Position numbers and translations under genes: made by a program
IMG/VR virus record: IMGVR_UViG_3300017605_000687
Coordinates: 1-25,831 of that record
Source: a virus
Length of the DNA stretch: 25,831 nucleotides
Reading direction: 5' to 3' (one strand)
In this document: piece after piece, positions 6,658-13,665 of the stretch
Layout: the number at the start of each line of letters is the position of its first letter
How positions within the stretch are numbered: position 1 is the first letter of the stretch
The notes under the pieces: generated by a model
What the model was told of the DNA's origin: nothing
The model's input: only the letters and a program-made list of their open reading frames with translations
Databases searched by the model: none

Positions 6658-7458
6658 TTAGGTTGCGGGCGGCGGCGGCGTCCATCCGGCGAAGCTGCCG
6701 CCGGCGTCGGTGCGATAGAGCGCGGGCATCGTGCGCGCGGCGATGGCGGCGAAGGGCCGGCTGGGATCGTCAGGAACGACGGGCGCGTTCGGATCGGGCG
6801 GCGCCTGCGGCCCCGTACTCTTGAGGGCTGCGGCCACGTCGTCAGCGAGAATCACGGAAGGCTGATCGCCCTCGATCTGGGCGATCTTGGTCGTCAACTC
6901 GCTGAGCGAGGCTTTGAGACTGGCCAACTCCTGCACGCGCGCGTCGTCCTTTTGGGCCACGCCGCCGTACATGCCCTTCAGCTCGGCGTGCGCGTCGCCG
7001 ATGCTCTTGACCATGTCCTGCATCTTGAGCACGGGCGCGAGCAGCGCGCCGAGCTTTTGGGCGAACTCGTCCCAGGACATATCGCCCAAATAGTCGCCCG
7101 CCATTTGCGCGGTGTCGTCGATCGGCGGCTCGCCCTCGGCTTCCTCATCCACGCCGCTGTCACCGCCCAGCGCGGGATCGTCCTCGGCGTCTAGCATCGG
7201 CGGCGCACTCGCGGCCTTGAGCGCGACCCACTGCCCCTCCTGAATAATGCCCGGCTGATTGCCCGGGCCGTAGTAGATCGTCGCGGCGGGCGTCTCGGCA
7301 GCCGGAGCTGCATCGGCGCTCTTGAAGGCGATCTGCTGCGTGCTGGCCGCCTTTTCGGTGGCGAGCAGCTGCTGCCCCAGCTCCAATCCCTGCTCAGGGG
7401 TGAGCCCCAGCTCCTGGTACATCGCCTTAAAGCGGCGCTCCATCTCGGCTAGTTCCAT
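6658..7458 (-). CDS. Nested in-frame scaffold protein (internal start)
   Basis: Inside the protease gene, AAGGAG stands 6 bases before an in-frame ATG (7458-7456), the best ribosome site of the whole gene. It falls exactly at the join between the protease domain (ending FTGFAVKEHT) and the helical tail (MELAEMERRFKAMYQELGL). Translation here would give a separate 266-residue acidic, coiled-coil scaffold in excess over the protease, as lambda does with C and Nu3. The protein would share its C-terminus with the full-length fusion. Inferred from the signal and the domain boundary; not proven. Confidence 0.6.
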   Translation of the reverse strand: MELAEMERRFKAMYQELGLTPEQGLELGQQLLATEKAASTQQIAFKSADAAPAAETPAATIYYGPGNQPGIIQEGQWVALKAASAPPMLDAEDDPALGGDSGVDEEAEGEPPIDDTAQMAGDYLGDMSWDEFAQKLGALLAPVLKMQDMVKSIGDAHAELKGMYGGVAQKDDARVQELASLKASLSELTTKIAQIEGDQPSVILADDVAAALKSTGPQAPPDPNAPVVPDDPSRPFAAIAARTMPALYRTDAGGSFAGWTPPPPAT

Positions 7459-9192
7459 GGTGTGCTCCTTGACCGCAAAGCCCGTAAACAGGTTCGCGGC
7501 GCGCGCGTAGCGGCGAGGCACCGGACTACGCTCAAATGTCCGAATGGCCGTAAACACGCCGTCCGAATCGGGGTGGCCCTCGGGATAGAGAAAGCCCGGC
7601 GACATCTCGTGGCGATCGGCAACCCGTGCCATCTTCGCAGCAATGGCCGCGCTGCGAAACGTGCCGCTCTCGATCCGCGTGCGCCCAATCACCACGCTGT
7701 AATCACAGTCGCCAATATCGATCCCCGGCCCCCACGGCGCGTCCAGATTGGACGGATCGGGCTGGCCGATATGCCAGTAGCGCAGCGGGCCGAACTGCTT
7801 CGTCGCCATCATGCGCTGGCTGTCGGCGTCTAAGGCCGCCTCGCTGATGATCTCGCCGTCGCGGTCGCGGTAGGCGGTGGTCGTGCGCGCGATCCAGCGC
7901 GGCTGGCCAGCGTGATCTTTGAAGACGACAAACGACTTGGTGCGCCAGTCCTCCGGCAGCGCGTCCATCGCCCCGATCGCTTTCGCGCGTCGGATAATCC
8001 CGCGCTTGACGGCCGCCTTGTCGTGCTTGGTGCGGCCCAGGCTGCGCACGGCGTCTTTGACATCCTGCGCCGTTTTGATGGGAAACGACCGATCTGGGCC
8101 CGCAAAAATGCTATCGTCGAGCTTGCTGCGCTTGATGCCGCCGTAGGTTTCAGCCTTGAGTCGCCACATCGTGCCGTCGTCTTCGGCCATCCCCGCGTCG
8201 GTGAGTTGATTACGCTGGGCCTGGGTGAGCTTCGCGCCGCCTTGCGCCTGGCGCTTCAACCGATCGAGCACGCGCTGCTGTTTCGCCTGGCGATCGGCGA
8301 CGGCCGCAGCGCGGCGCGCTTCCACCTGCCGCCTGCGCTCCGCCGTGGCCTGCTGACGACTCGCGCGCGCCGCATCTAGCGCCTCCTGGCGAGCCGATCG
8401 CGCTATGTCGGCGGCCTGGCGGTTCGCGCTGCCGCCGCCACCGCCGCCGCCCCCGGCAGCCTTGGGCTTTTTCGCCGCCGCCGCCTGACGCGCCGCTGCC
8501 TGCGCCCGCTTGGCGTCGGCCGCTCGCTTCCGCTCGGCCGCAGCCTGCTGGCGCTCCGTGCGTGCCGTCGTGCGGTCGCGCGCGCTGGAGATGATCGCGC
8601 CGGCGCGCCCCGCGTCGCCGCTGGCCGCCGCCGCCATGGCCGCGCGCCCGCTGGCGCTCAGGCGGTAGCTACCATCCTTGGCCTGCTCGACCAGCCCGGC
8701 CTCGACGAGCCCCCCGCGCTGTATCGCTGACGGGTCGCGCGGCTGGGCGCCGTCCGCCAGGTCGCCCAGCGCCGCCTGCCCGTCGGGCGCAATGTTCATG
8801 CCGGCGAGGATCTTCTGGCGGTTCTGGGCGTGCTCCGTAATGCGCGCTAATCGCTTCTGCTCGGGCGTCTGCGCGACCTTCTTGGGCTTCTTTGCGGCGC
8901 CGCCGCCGCCCTTCTTGGGCTTGGCGGTTTTGATGGGCGCGCGCGTGGTCGGCTTCGGCTGCTTGCTCAGCACAAACCCGCGCTTGGGCGTGGCGCCCGC
9001 TGGCGATCCGCCGCTGCCGGCCTGGAATTTGCCGGTGTCGCCGCGGTACAGATTGCCGACGATCTGCTTCGCCTTCAGGCGCATGCCCCACTTGCGGTTT
9101 TTGCGCGCGCGCCGCGAGCCGAGCCCGGGCGTGCCCAGCAGACCGCCCGGGCCATGGAGTGGGGTTCCTGGTTGTGGTGTCGGGTCGGACAT
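6658..9192 (-). CDS. Prohead protease fused to scaffold, with long basic N-terminal extension
   Basis: 844 residues from ATG 9192. In order: GTPLHGPGGLLGTPGL (9-24, shared with the capsid arm); a basic Gly/Lys-rich linker; a small winged-helix-like segment RGGLVEAGLVEQAKDGSYRLS (about 159-180); an Ala/Arg/Gln-rich helical region to about 320; KRSKLDDSIFAGPDRSFPI...VKRGIIRRAKAIG (353-408), like the DUF6582 segment found near phage proteases; a protease domain (about 423-575) with candidate catalytic His in RYWHIG (474) and Ser in HEMSPG (531); then an acidic, helical scaffold-like tail with SLKASLSELTTKIAQIEG. The protease clears scaffold and capsid arms during head maturation. There is no ribosome site at 9192: the upstream bases are the U-run of a terminator, so start level is uncertain. 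A TTG at 9210 is also in frame. Confidence 0.82.
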   Translation of the reverse strand: MSDPTPQPGTPLHGPGGLLGTPGLGSRRARKNRKWGMRLKAKQIVGNLYRGDTGKFQAGSGGSPAGATPKRGFVLSKQPKPTTRAPIKTAKPKKGGGGAAKKPKKVAQTPEQKRLARITEHAQNRQKILAGMNIAPDGQAALGDLADGAQPRDPSAIQRGGLVEAGLVEQAKDGSYRLSASGRAAMAAAASGDAGRAGAIISSARDRTTARTERQQAAAERKRAADAKRAQAAARQAAAAKKPKAAGGGGGGGGSANRQAADIARSARQEALDAARASRQQATAERRRQVEARRAAAVADRQAKQQRVLDRLKRQAQGGAKLTQAQRNQLTDAGMAEDDGTMWRLKAETYGGIKRSKLDDSIFAGPDRSFPIKTAQDVKDAVRSLGRTKHDKAAVKRGIIRRAKAIGAMDALPEDWRTKSFVVFKDHAGQPRWIARTTTAYRDRDGEIISEAALDADSQRMMATKQFGPLRYWHIGQPDPSNLDAPWGPGIDIGDCDYSVVIGRTRIESGTFRSAAIAAKMARVADRHEMSPGFLYPEGHPDSDGVFTAIRTFERSPVPRRYARAANLFTGFAVKEHTMELAEMERRFKAMYQELGLTPEQGLELGQQLLATEKAASTQQIAFKSADAAPAAETPAATIYYGPGNQPGIIQEGQWVALKAASAPPMLDAEDDPALGGDSGVDEEAEGEPPIDDTAQMAGDYLGDMSWDEFAQKLGALLAPVLKMQDMVKSIGDAHAELKGMYGGVAQKDDARVQELASLKASLSELTTKIAQIEGDQPSVILADDVAAALKSTGPQAPPDPNAPVVPDDPSRPFAAIAARTMPALYRTDAGGSFAGWTPPPPAT

Positions 9193-9208
9193 GGCAACAA
9201 AAAGCAAC

Positions 9209-9235
9209 AAAAAAGGCCCTCCGCTGCCGGAGGGC
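9209..9235 (-). terminator. Intrinsic terminator just upstream of the protease-scaffold gene
   Basis: Minus-strand reading: GCCCTCCG, loop GCAG, CGGAGGGC, one C, then six T (stem 9216-9223 / 9228-9235, T-run 9214-9209). A textbook rho-independent terminator, but it ends only 17 bases before the protease ATG with no room for another promoter. Probably partial, reducing flow from portal and neck genes into protease-capsid or acting as a control point. Confidence 0.8.
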
Positions 9236-9288
9236 GAGAACGCTCTAGGGCAGGAGGGGCCTGGACTGATACCAGTACGGGCGTTCGA

Positions 9289-9426
9289 TTATCCGCAAAG
9301 GTGGTAGCGCTTCTCCAGGTACCGAACAATCATCAACAGGGCGTTTCGGACGACGCGGGCAAAGTCGCGCATTTCGTCGTCGCGTGTTTCTAGTGTACTC
9401 TTATTGTCAAGATGATGCAATGCCAT
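9289..9426 (-). CDS. 45-residue helical, basic protein
   Basis: ATG 9426 overlaps the upstream stop as TGATG and the frame ends at TAA 9291-9289. The product has a polar start and a helix MRDFARVVRNALLMIVRYLEKRYHL that is amphipathic or membrane-seeking. No family recognised. Called because of the translational coupling and because it exactly fills the space before the terminator. A sigma70-like TTGACA in this gene has no matching -10. Confidence 0.6.
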   Translation of the reverse strand: MALHHLDNKSTLETRDDEMRDFARVVRNALLMIVRYLEKRYHLCG

Positions 9427-9782
9427 CAGCGTTGTATCCGCAGCGTCGCGCGGCTCTGCGTCGGGTCATCCACAAAGCGCACGCGCCGGCTCACGTTGAT
9501 CTGCTCCCGGTGACCACGCGCGGCCATCCGCATCGCCTGGGCCAGCCAGGACGCGGCGCTGTTCCAGTCCGGCCGCATCGCCACGAGCAGCAGCTGGAGC
9601 AATGCCGCGTTCCGCTCGACCAGGTCGGGCCGATCGGGCGGAAACAGCGCGGCCGCCTCCACGCGATCGGGGAGAATATCCAGCACAAAGCCCTCTGACG
9701 TGCCCATCGTGCGCGTGCCGTCTTCCGACTGCGACCACACGAACGACGCCGGCGGCTTGGAGAACAGCTCAACGAGATCCAA
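9426..9782 (-). CDS. 118-residue hypothetical structural-region protein
   Basis: The frame is open to 10022, but everything before about 9783 is an arginine-rich shadow of the neighbouring gene. The sensible start is TTG 9782, 6 bases after GGAGG, overlapping the end of the 95-residue gene by 14 bases. The product runs DLVELFSKPPASFVWSQSEDGTRTMG...NAALLQLLLVAMRPDWNSAASWLAQAMRMAARGHREQINVSRRVRFVDD. Mixed alpha/beta, no signal or membrane segment. Position between neck and protease genes suggests a head or head-tail accessory role; no homology claimed. Confidence 0.6.
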   Translation of the reverse strand: MDLVELFSKPPASFVWSQSEDGTRTMGTSEGFVLDILPDRVEAAALFPPDRPDLVERNAALLQLLLVAMRPDWNSAASWLAQAMRMAARGHREQINVSRRVRFVDDPTQSRATLRIQR

Positions 9783-10056
9783 ACAGACCCTCCAGGAGTT
9801 TCGATAGCGCCTCGCGCGGCGTCTGATGCCGGTGGTGACTCGGCGCAGGATAGGCCGGCGGCGGATAGGCCTCCGGCGGGTCGGTCGGCTCCGGAGCAGT
9901 GGTCGCGTCGGGATCGGGCGTGGCCGTCGGCGGCGCGGGCGTGAACGTCGCGCGCGGCGGCAGTGGCGCGTCGCGCGCGGCGGCAGGCGACAGCCCACCT
10001 GACGCCAGCATGGCGATGACAAACAGCACGCTCAGGAGGATGATTGGGATGCGCAT
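9769..10056 (-). CDS. Proline-rich protein with N-terminal membrane or signal segment
   Basis: 95 residues. MRIPIILLSVLFVIAMLASGG is one hydrophobic segment, suited to a signal peptide or anchor (no lipobox Cys), followed by a Pro/Thr/Ala-rich stretch (TFTPAPPTATPDPDATTAPEPTDPPEAYPPPAYPAP) and a short helix REALSKLLEGLF. Start ATG 10056 has AGAGG 5 bases upstream. An extended periplasm- or wall-spanning linker would explain the composition, as in some spanins or phage superinfection-exclusion proteins, but this is speculation. Confidence 0.6.
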   Translation of the reverse strand: MRIPIILLSVLFVIAMLASGGLSPAAARDAPLPPRATFTPAPPTATPDPDATTAPEPTDPPEAYPPPAYPAPSHHRHQTPREALSKLLEGLFGSR

Positions 10057-10067
10057 GTCTACCTCTG

Positions 10068-10541
10068 CTAGACTTCAGCGTCCACCGCCCGCTGCATAAT
10101 CCCTGCGAATTGCCGATTCCATTTCTCAGCAATTACCTTGTCAAAGTCGCGCGCCTCGGTGCCGGGATGATGGATGGGCCGGCGCGTAAAGACCACGTTG
10201 CCGCCCTTCGATCCCGCAGCGCTGCCGATGGAACGCACGCGGCTTTTTGGACGAAACGGCGTGCGGAACACCAGCGTGCCGCCGGGCCGGGGGGCGATGT
10301 CGTGCTCTGGCGTGCCTTCATTCAGCATCGAATAGATCGCGTCATCCGTCCCGATCTTACGGGTGTAGGGCGTCGGGCTGGCGATCGCGAACGTCGGCTT
10401 GTCGTCCCATGTCTGCGTGGTCACGTTGAAGTCCGTTTGAATCGCCAGCGCCGTGCTCTGCATGGTGTTGGTGATCGCGCGCGCCATCGCCTGCGGATTC
10501 ACGCTCAGCTTGCGGGGCAGAATAACCTTGCTTTTGCCCAC
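10068..10541 (-). CDS. HK97 gp10-like neck / head-tail joining protein
   Basis: 157 residues from GTG 10541, which shares its first base with the upstream TAG (TAGTG). The frame is open further upstream but that is a shadow. The layout (helical start NPQAMARAITNTMQSTALAIQTDF, then YSMLNEGTPEHDIAPRPGGTLVF and HHPGTEARDFDKVIAEKWN) matches the HK97 gp10 type, in which a HPGT/I-x-AR-F motif comes near the C-terminus. These proteins sit at the head-tail interface. Presence argues for a tail although no tail genes are in the window. Confidence 0.65.
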   Translation of the reverse strand: MGKSKVILPRKLSVNPQAMARAITNTMQSTALAIQTDFNVTTQTWDDKPTFAIASPTPYTRKIGTDDAIYSMLNEGTPEHDIAPRPGGTLVFRTPFRPKSRVRSIGSAAGSKGGNVVFTRRPIHHPGTEARDFDKVIAEKWNRQFAGIMQRAVDAEV

Positions 10542-11101
10542 TATTGCACCACCCCATCCCGCACCCGGATCGGCGCCCAGTCGGCCGCGCGCTGCTTGCA
10601 TATCTGGCAATGGTCGGTCGCGCCCAGCAGCCAGGTGCAATCGTAGTTGCCCTCGCCCGCCAGCTTCGTCACGTCCCACATGCACGTACAGCGGGTCAGG
10701 CAGGTCGAGGTTCCGTCCGCCGGCATGGCCGGGAGTGGCAGCATATCCACGGCGCCCTGCCAGTAGGGCGTCTTGATGCTCCCGGCGTACATATTCGCCC
10801 GACTATTCCACCCCGCCTGCCACGCATCGCCGTCCTGCATCACGAGCGCGAATTTGTCCAGGAAGCGCAGCTGCGTGGCCAGGTCGGTTGTGACCGCCGT
10901 GGTCATCTCCGGCGTCAACGTGTCCACCTCCGCGCCGGCCAGCATCGCCGCCCCGTGGTAGCGCGCGAGCTGGCGCGATAGCTCCTGCTGCCAATCGCCG
11001 ACGCCGTTCGGATAGTCGGCTTCCAGCGCGCCTGTCGCCGTCGCGATCAGCTTCGACAGGCGCGCGATCAGCCAGGTCAGCGGAGCAGGCGGGTTAGGCA
11101 C
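10541..11101 (-). CDS. Minor head protein (SPP1 gp7 / Mu F-like)
   Basis: 186 residues. C-terminal part reads MLPLPAMPADGTSTCLTRCTCMWDVT, the typical end motif of phage Mu F-like minor head proteins (PA-PADG-S-CLTNCRC-W), and then a Cys/His-rich DCTWLLGATDHCQICKQRAADWAP which could bind a metal. The N-terminal half is helical. Follows portal with an 8-base overlap, its usual place. Likely a few copies near the portal inside the head, helping assembly or DNA entry. Confidence 0.7.
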   Translation of the reverse strand: MPNPPAPLTWLIARLSKLIATATGALEADYPNGVGDWQQELSRQLARYHGAAMLAGAEVDTLTPEMTTAVTTDLATQLRFLDKFALVMQDGDAWQAGWNSRANMYAGSIKTPYWQGAVDMLPLPAMPADGTSTCLTRCTCMWDVTKLAGEGNYDCTWLLGATDHCQICKQRAADWAPIRVRDGVVQ

Positions 11102-12659
11102 GGAGACTGGCCTTTCCTAAGCGCTTGGCCCAGCCCAGCTCCGACTCGAGCAGCGCCGCTGCGTCGTCGTCCGCCGCATCCTTCGTCGCCATCCCCGGAG
11201 GGGGCTGCTTGGGCGGCGCCGTCGGCGCACTCTGTATTAATGCCAGCGCGGCCGGGCTGAGGCTGCTGCGCTCGGGCGTCATCTTCTCATCATCGCTCAG
11301 CTGGCCACCGCTGGTCACGTCATCCGCGACCAATTCCTGCGGCAAGTCCTCGCTGTCCACCGCCAGCTGGCGCGCCATCGCCGGGCTAATCTCGCCGCTA
11401 TCGATCTGCACTTTGCGGGTGTCGGCGCGCAGCTTCTGGACTTCGGCGTGCGCCTTCTGGTCGCGCATGTCGTTTTCGTCGGCAAATTGCAGCTCGGTGG
11501 TGGCCGGCAGCACGCGGTCACTGACGGTCTGCTCCCACCACTTGATGAACGCCGGCATCGCGCCCTGGCCTTTGGCCGCGTCGTCCAAGACCAGTGTCTG
11601 CGTACCGGTGCCCAGGCCCTGGCCCGAAAGCGGCTGGATGCTCTGCACCGGTACGCCGATCGTGTTGGCGTAGATCAAATAGCCGTTGTCGCGCTCGTCT
11701 TTGGGAATGAAATTACTCAGCAGCTCTTTCAGCTTCACCTCGACCATGCTGATCGGCGTGTCGCTGGGGATCGCGCCCAAAATGGTGCCCAGGTAGTAGA
11801 CCAGCCCGCGCGCCTGGGCGTCGGCCTCGCCGCTTTTCAAAATCGCCTGCAGGGTCGGGTCGTTGATGCCCTGCAAAAACACCAGCTTATTCGCGCCACC
11901 GCCGGTCAAGTTCTCGAAGACCAGCTGCTCCATCGCGGCCAGCTTGGCGATCGTCTTATAGGCCCGCCCGGCCGCGCACTCGCCCACGCCAAACAGCTCC
12001 GCGCGGGGGGACGGCTGATCGGCGTACATCAGCACCTGGTCCCAGCGGAGGATCTGCTGCATGCCGTTGATGGGCATAAAGCGCAGCGGGTAGGCGAGGT
12101 TGCCGGTGCGGATGCAGCGGAGGCTGTCGAGGTGGTAGAGCCCGGTGATCTTAGATCCCGGCGCGGAGGTCGTGACCGCCGCCTCGCTGAAATCTTGTCG
12201 CAGCGCGCCGCTCACGATGGTCGGCTGGGCGGCCTTGACGCGGATCGGCGTGGTCGTGTCGCCCTGCCGCCGGATGCGGATAAACACGCCGTTGTCGGTC
12301 GTCAGCAGATCGCGCATCACTTTCAAGGCGAACGGCACCCAGCCCTCGCCGCCGTTCGCGCCTTTCAGCAGCTGCAAGCTACTCGCCACGCGGCGCGAGC
12401 TGTCCTGGCTGTCTTTGATGATGTAGCCGTGCGCCGCAAAGCGCGTGGACGCGATCGCGACCGCCGCACCCCACATATCCTCCTTCTGCGGCGTCACACT
12501 CAGCACCCAGTCGCGGCGCGGGCTCCAGTAGGTCGGCAGATCGGTGTAACTGGGCGGCGACATCAGCCAGGGGAAGGCCAGGCCGAACACCGCCGGGGCG
12601 CTCGACGGGTATTCCAGCGTGTTGCCCTGGATGGCCGATGGTGCGAGGGTATCGGTCAT
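11094..12659 (-). CDS. Portal protein
   Basis: 521 residues, the size and place expected of a phage portal (after terminase, before minor head protein). Visible portal-like parts: an N-terminal clip and wing with DLPTYWSPRRDWVLSVTPQKEDMWGAAVAIAST, a central DQVLMYADQPSPRAELFGVGECAAGRAYKTIAKLAAMEQLVFENL (portal phi-like loop and long helix), VPVQSIQPLSGQGLGTGTQ, and a helical C-terminus ending in an acidic, Pro-rich tail. Forms the dodecameric DNA channel and docks terminase. Start ATG 12659 has AAGGG 9 bases upstream and overlaps the preceding stop as ATGA. Confidence 0.85.
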   Translation of the reverse strand: MTDTLAPSAIQGNTLEYPSSAPAVFGLAFPWLMSPPSYTDLPTYWSPRRDWVLSVTPQKEDMWGAAVAIASTRFAAHGYIIKDSQDSSRRVASSLQLLKGANGGEGWVPFALKVMRDLLTTDNGVFIRIRRQGDTTTPIRVKAAQPTIVSGALRQDFSEAAVTTSAPGSKITGLYHLDSLRCIRTGNLAYPLRFMPINGMQQILRWDQVLMYADQPSPRAELFGVGECAAGRAYKTIAKLAAMEQLVFENLTGGGANKLVFLQGINDPTLQAILKSGEADAQARGLVYYLGTILGAIPSDTPISMVEVKLKELLSNFIPKDERDNGYLIYANTIGVPVQSIQPLSGQGLGTGTQTLVLDDAAKGQGAMPAFIKWWEQTVSDRVLPATTELQFADENDMRDQKAHAEVQKLRADTRKVQIDSGEISPAMARQLAVDSEDLPQELVADDVTSGGQLSDDEKMTPERSSLSPAALALIQSAPTAPPKQPPPGMATKDAADDDAAALLESELGWAKRLGKASLRA

Positions 12660-12829
12660 TGCTTCAGCCCTTCAAGAAAGCGCTCTGCGGTCGGCATATG
12701 CCATTTCGCGCCGTCCCACACAAAGCCCAGCGCCAGCAGCCGCAAGGCGCAGCGCCGACCAGTGAAATGCGGCGCATAAAACCAGCGTTTATACAGTGCA
12801 GCGGCGCTCACGCGCTGTGCGATGCTCAT
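12656..12829 (-). CDS. 57-residue hypothetical protein
   Basis: MSIAQRVSAAALYKRWFYAPHFTGRRCALRLLALGFVWDGAKWHMPTAERFLEGLKQ. ATGA overlaps at both ends (with the GIY-YIG gene before and portal after), and AGGAAAAGG lies upstream of ATG 12829. Basic and aromatic, no recognised family. It lies downstream of the inserted endonuclease and keeps translational continuity with portal, so it may have come with the endonuclease or be an old phage gene. Confidence 0.6.
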   Translation of the reverse strand: MSIAQRVSAAALYKRWFYAPHFTGRRCALRLLALGFVWDGAKWHMPTAERFLEGLKQ

Positions 12830-13554
12830 TGCCTTTTCCTGCTTTCGCGCCAGTAGGCGGCACACGAACGCGAACAGCATTGGGTAGGCATATATTTATT
12901 GCACGAAAACATCTCGCCACAAACGACACATTGACGCGCTTCCTCATCCGCGCCCTGTGCCCGCCGTGCCGCCGCTCGACAACGGTTGGAACAAAACCGC
13001 GTTTGCGACATCGTTCTGGTGGAGTATTCTGTGCCGCAATATTGGCATTGATATGTCTTAGCTTGCCAGATAGCCCATGTGCGACGTGCCTGGCCACTGT
13101 GCCAATTGCGACCATCATCCGATCCATGCCACTCGGAAGCTTGCGACGTAAGACGCCGCATATCTTCGTCAGTCATTTGCTGGCGCGCGCGATCGCTCAG
13201 TTTTTGCTTGGTCTCATCGGTGTGTGAGCGCCCTAGCCACGGCGCCTGTGCAACCTTGCCCGTATTGAATCCCTTCTTTTGGTCGTATGCTTGATAAAAG
13301 TCAAGCCAGTATTGCTCGCGCTCATGGAGATGCTCAACGAACATGACCATTTCGAGTATTTCAAACTCGAAACTCTGTTCACCGTATTTATTCCAAGCAA
13401 ACTGTAAATGGCTGTTGTGGTGTCTGTTGGCACGAAGATCGCCTTTGTGCCAATACCACCGCTTCCGAACATCGGTCGTTGAACCGATATAGACCTTATT
13501 ATTCGCAATGCAGGTGATCTTGTAGATGCCAGCAGAAGATGGTACAGTGGACAT
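12826..13554 (-). CDS. GIY-YIG homing endonuclease with NUMOD3 and zinc ribbons
   Basis: 242 residues from ATG 13554 (AGGA 6 bases upstream). GIY-YIG nuclease at residues 8-90: SAGIYKITC, KVYIGSTTDVRKRW (catalytic Arg), and a later EILEMV/EREQYWLD region. A NUMOD3-type DNA-binding motif follows (GRSHTDETKQKLSDRA), then two Cys4-type zinc ribbons (CQYCGTEY..CSNRC and CVVCGEMF..CSRSC). Free-standing genes of this type cut a homologous site in related phages and spread by repair. It lies between terminase and portal with its own promoter and is more AT-rich than neighbours, as expected for a recent insertion. Confidence 0.88.
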   Translation of the reverse strand: MSTVPSSAGIYKITCIANNKVYIGSTTDVRKRWYWHKGDLRANRHHNSHLQFAWNKYGEQSFEFEILEMVMFVEHLHEREQYWLDFYQAYDQKKGFNTGKVAQAPWLGRSHTDETKQKLSDRARQQMTDEDMRRLTSQASEWHGSDDGRNWHSGQARRTWAIWQAKTYQCQYCGTEYSTRTMSQTRFCSNRCRAAARRAQGADEEARQCVVCGEMFSCNKYMPTQCCSRSCAAYWRESRKRQ

Positions 13555-13585
13555 GTCGATCCTATCACGAGTAGGTTTCGGCCAC

Positions 13586-13614
13586 GCTACCGGCGAGTGA
13601 GATCGCGCGGTAGC
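13586..13614 (-). promoter_or_regulatory. Hairpin in the leader of the GIY-YIG gene
   Basis: GCTACCG (13586-13592) and CGGTAGC (13608-13614), 7-bp perfect stem, 15-base loop, between the promoter and the start codon. Leader hairpins often regulate phage homing endonuclease translation; here the ribosome site itself is outside the stem, so the role is open. Confidence 0.4.
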
Positions 13615-13626
13615 ATTTATGTTCAC

Positions 13627-13662
13627 ATTATACCATGTATGTGTCATATTCTGCATTACAAT
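13627..13662 (-). promoter_or_regulatory. Promoter of the GIY-YIG gene: 12-base box plus extended -10
   Basis: Minus-strand reading: ATTGTAATGCAG (13662-13651), 18 bases, then TATAAT (13632-13627) preceded by TGG. The box starts 3 bases after the terminase stop. The same box, spacing and TATAAT precede the HNH endonuclease gene at 19589-19554. No normal -35, so it relies on the extended -10 or an activator bound at the box. Confidence 0.7.
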
Positions 13663-13665
13663 CAG

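Noticed and set aside
9405-9416. TTGACA on the minus strand inside the 45-residue gene
   Set aside because: No -10 hexamer at 16-18 bases; TACACT is only 7 bases away.
9783-10022. N-terminal extension of the 118-residue protein
   Set aside because: Nearly all Arg/Pro, it is the out-of-frame image of the proline-rich membrane protein; a TTG with a good ribosome site lies downstream.
11448-12779. 443-codon plus-strand frame opposite the portal gene
   Set aside because: Mirror of the portal codon bias; Arg/Val/Ala-rich with no domain, and the opposite strand carries a clear portal with proper overlaps.
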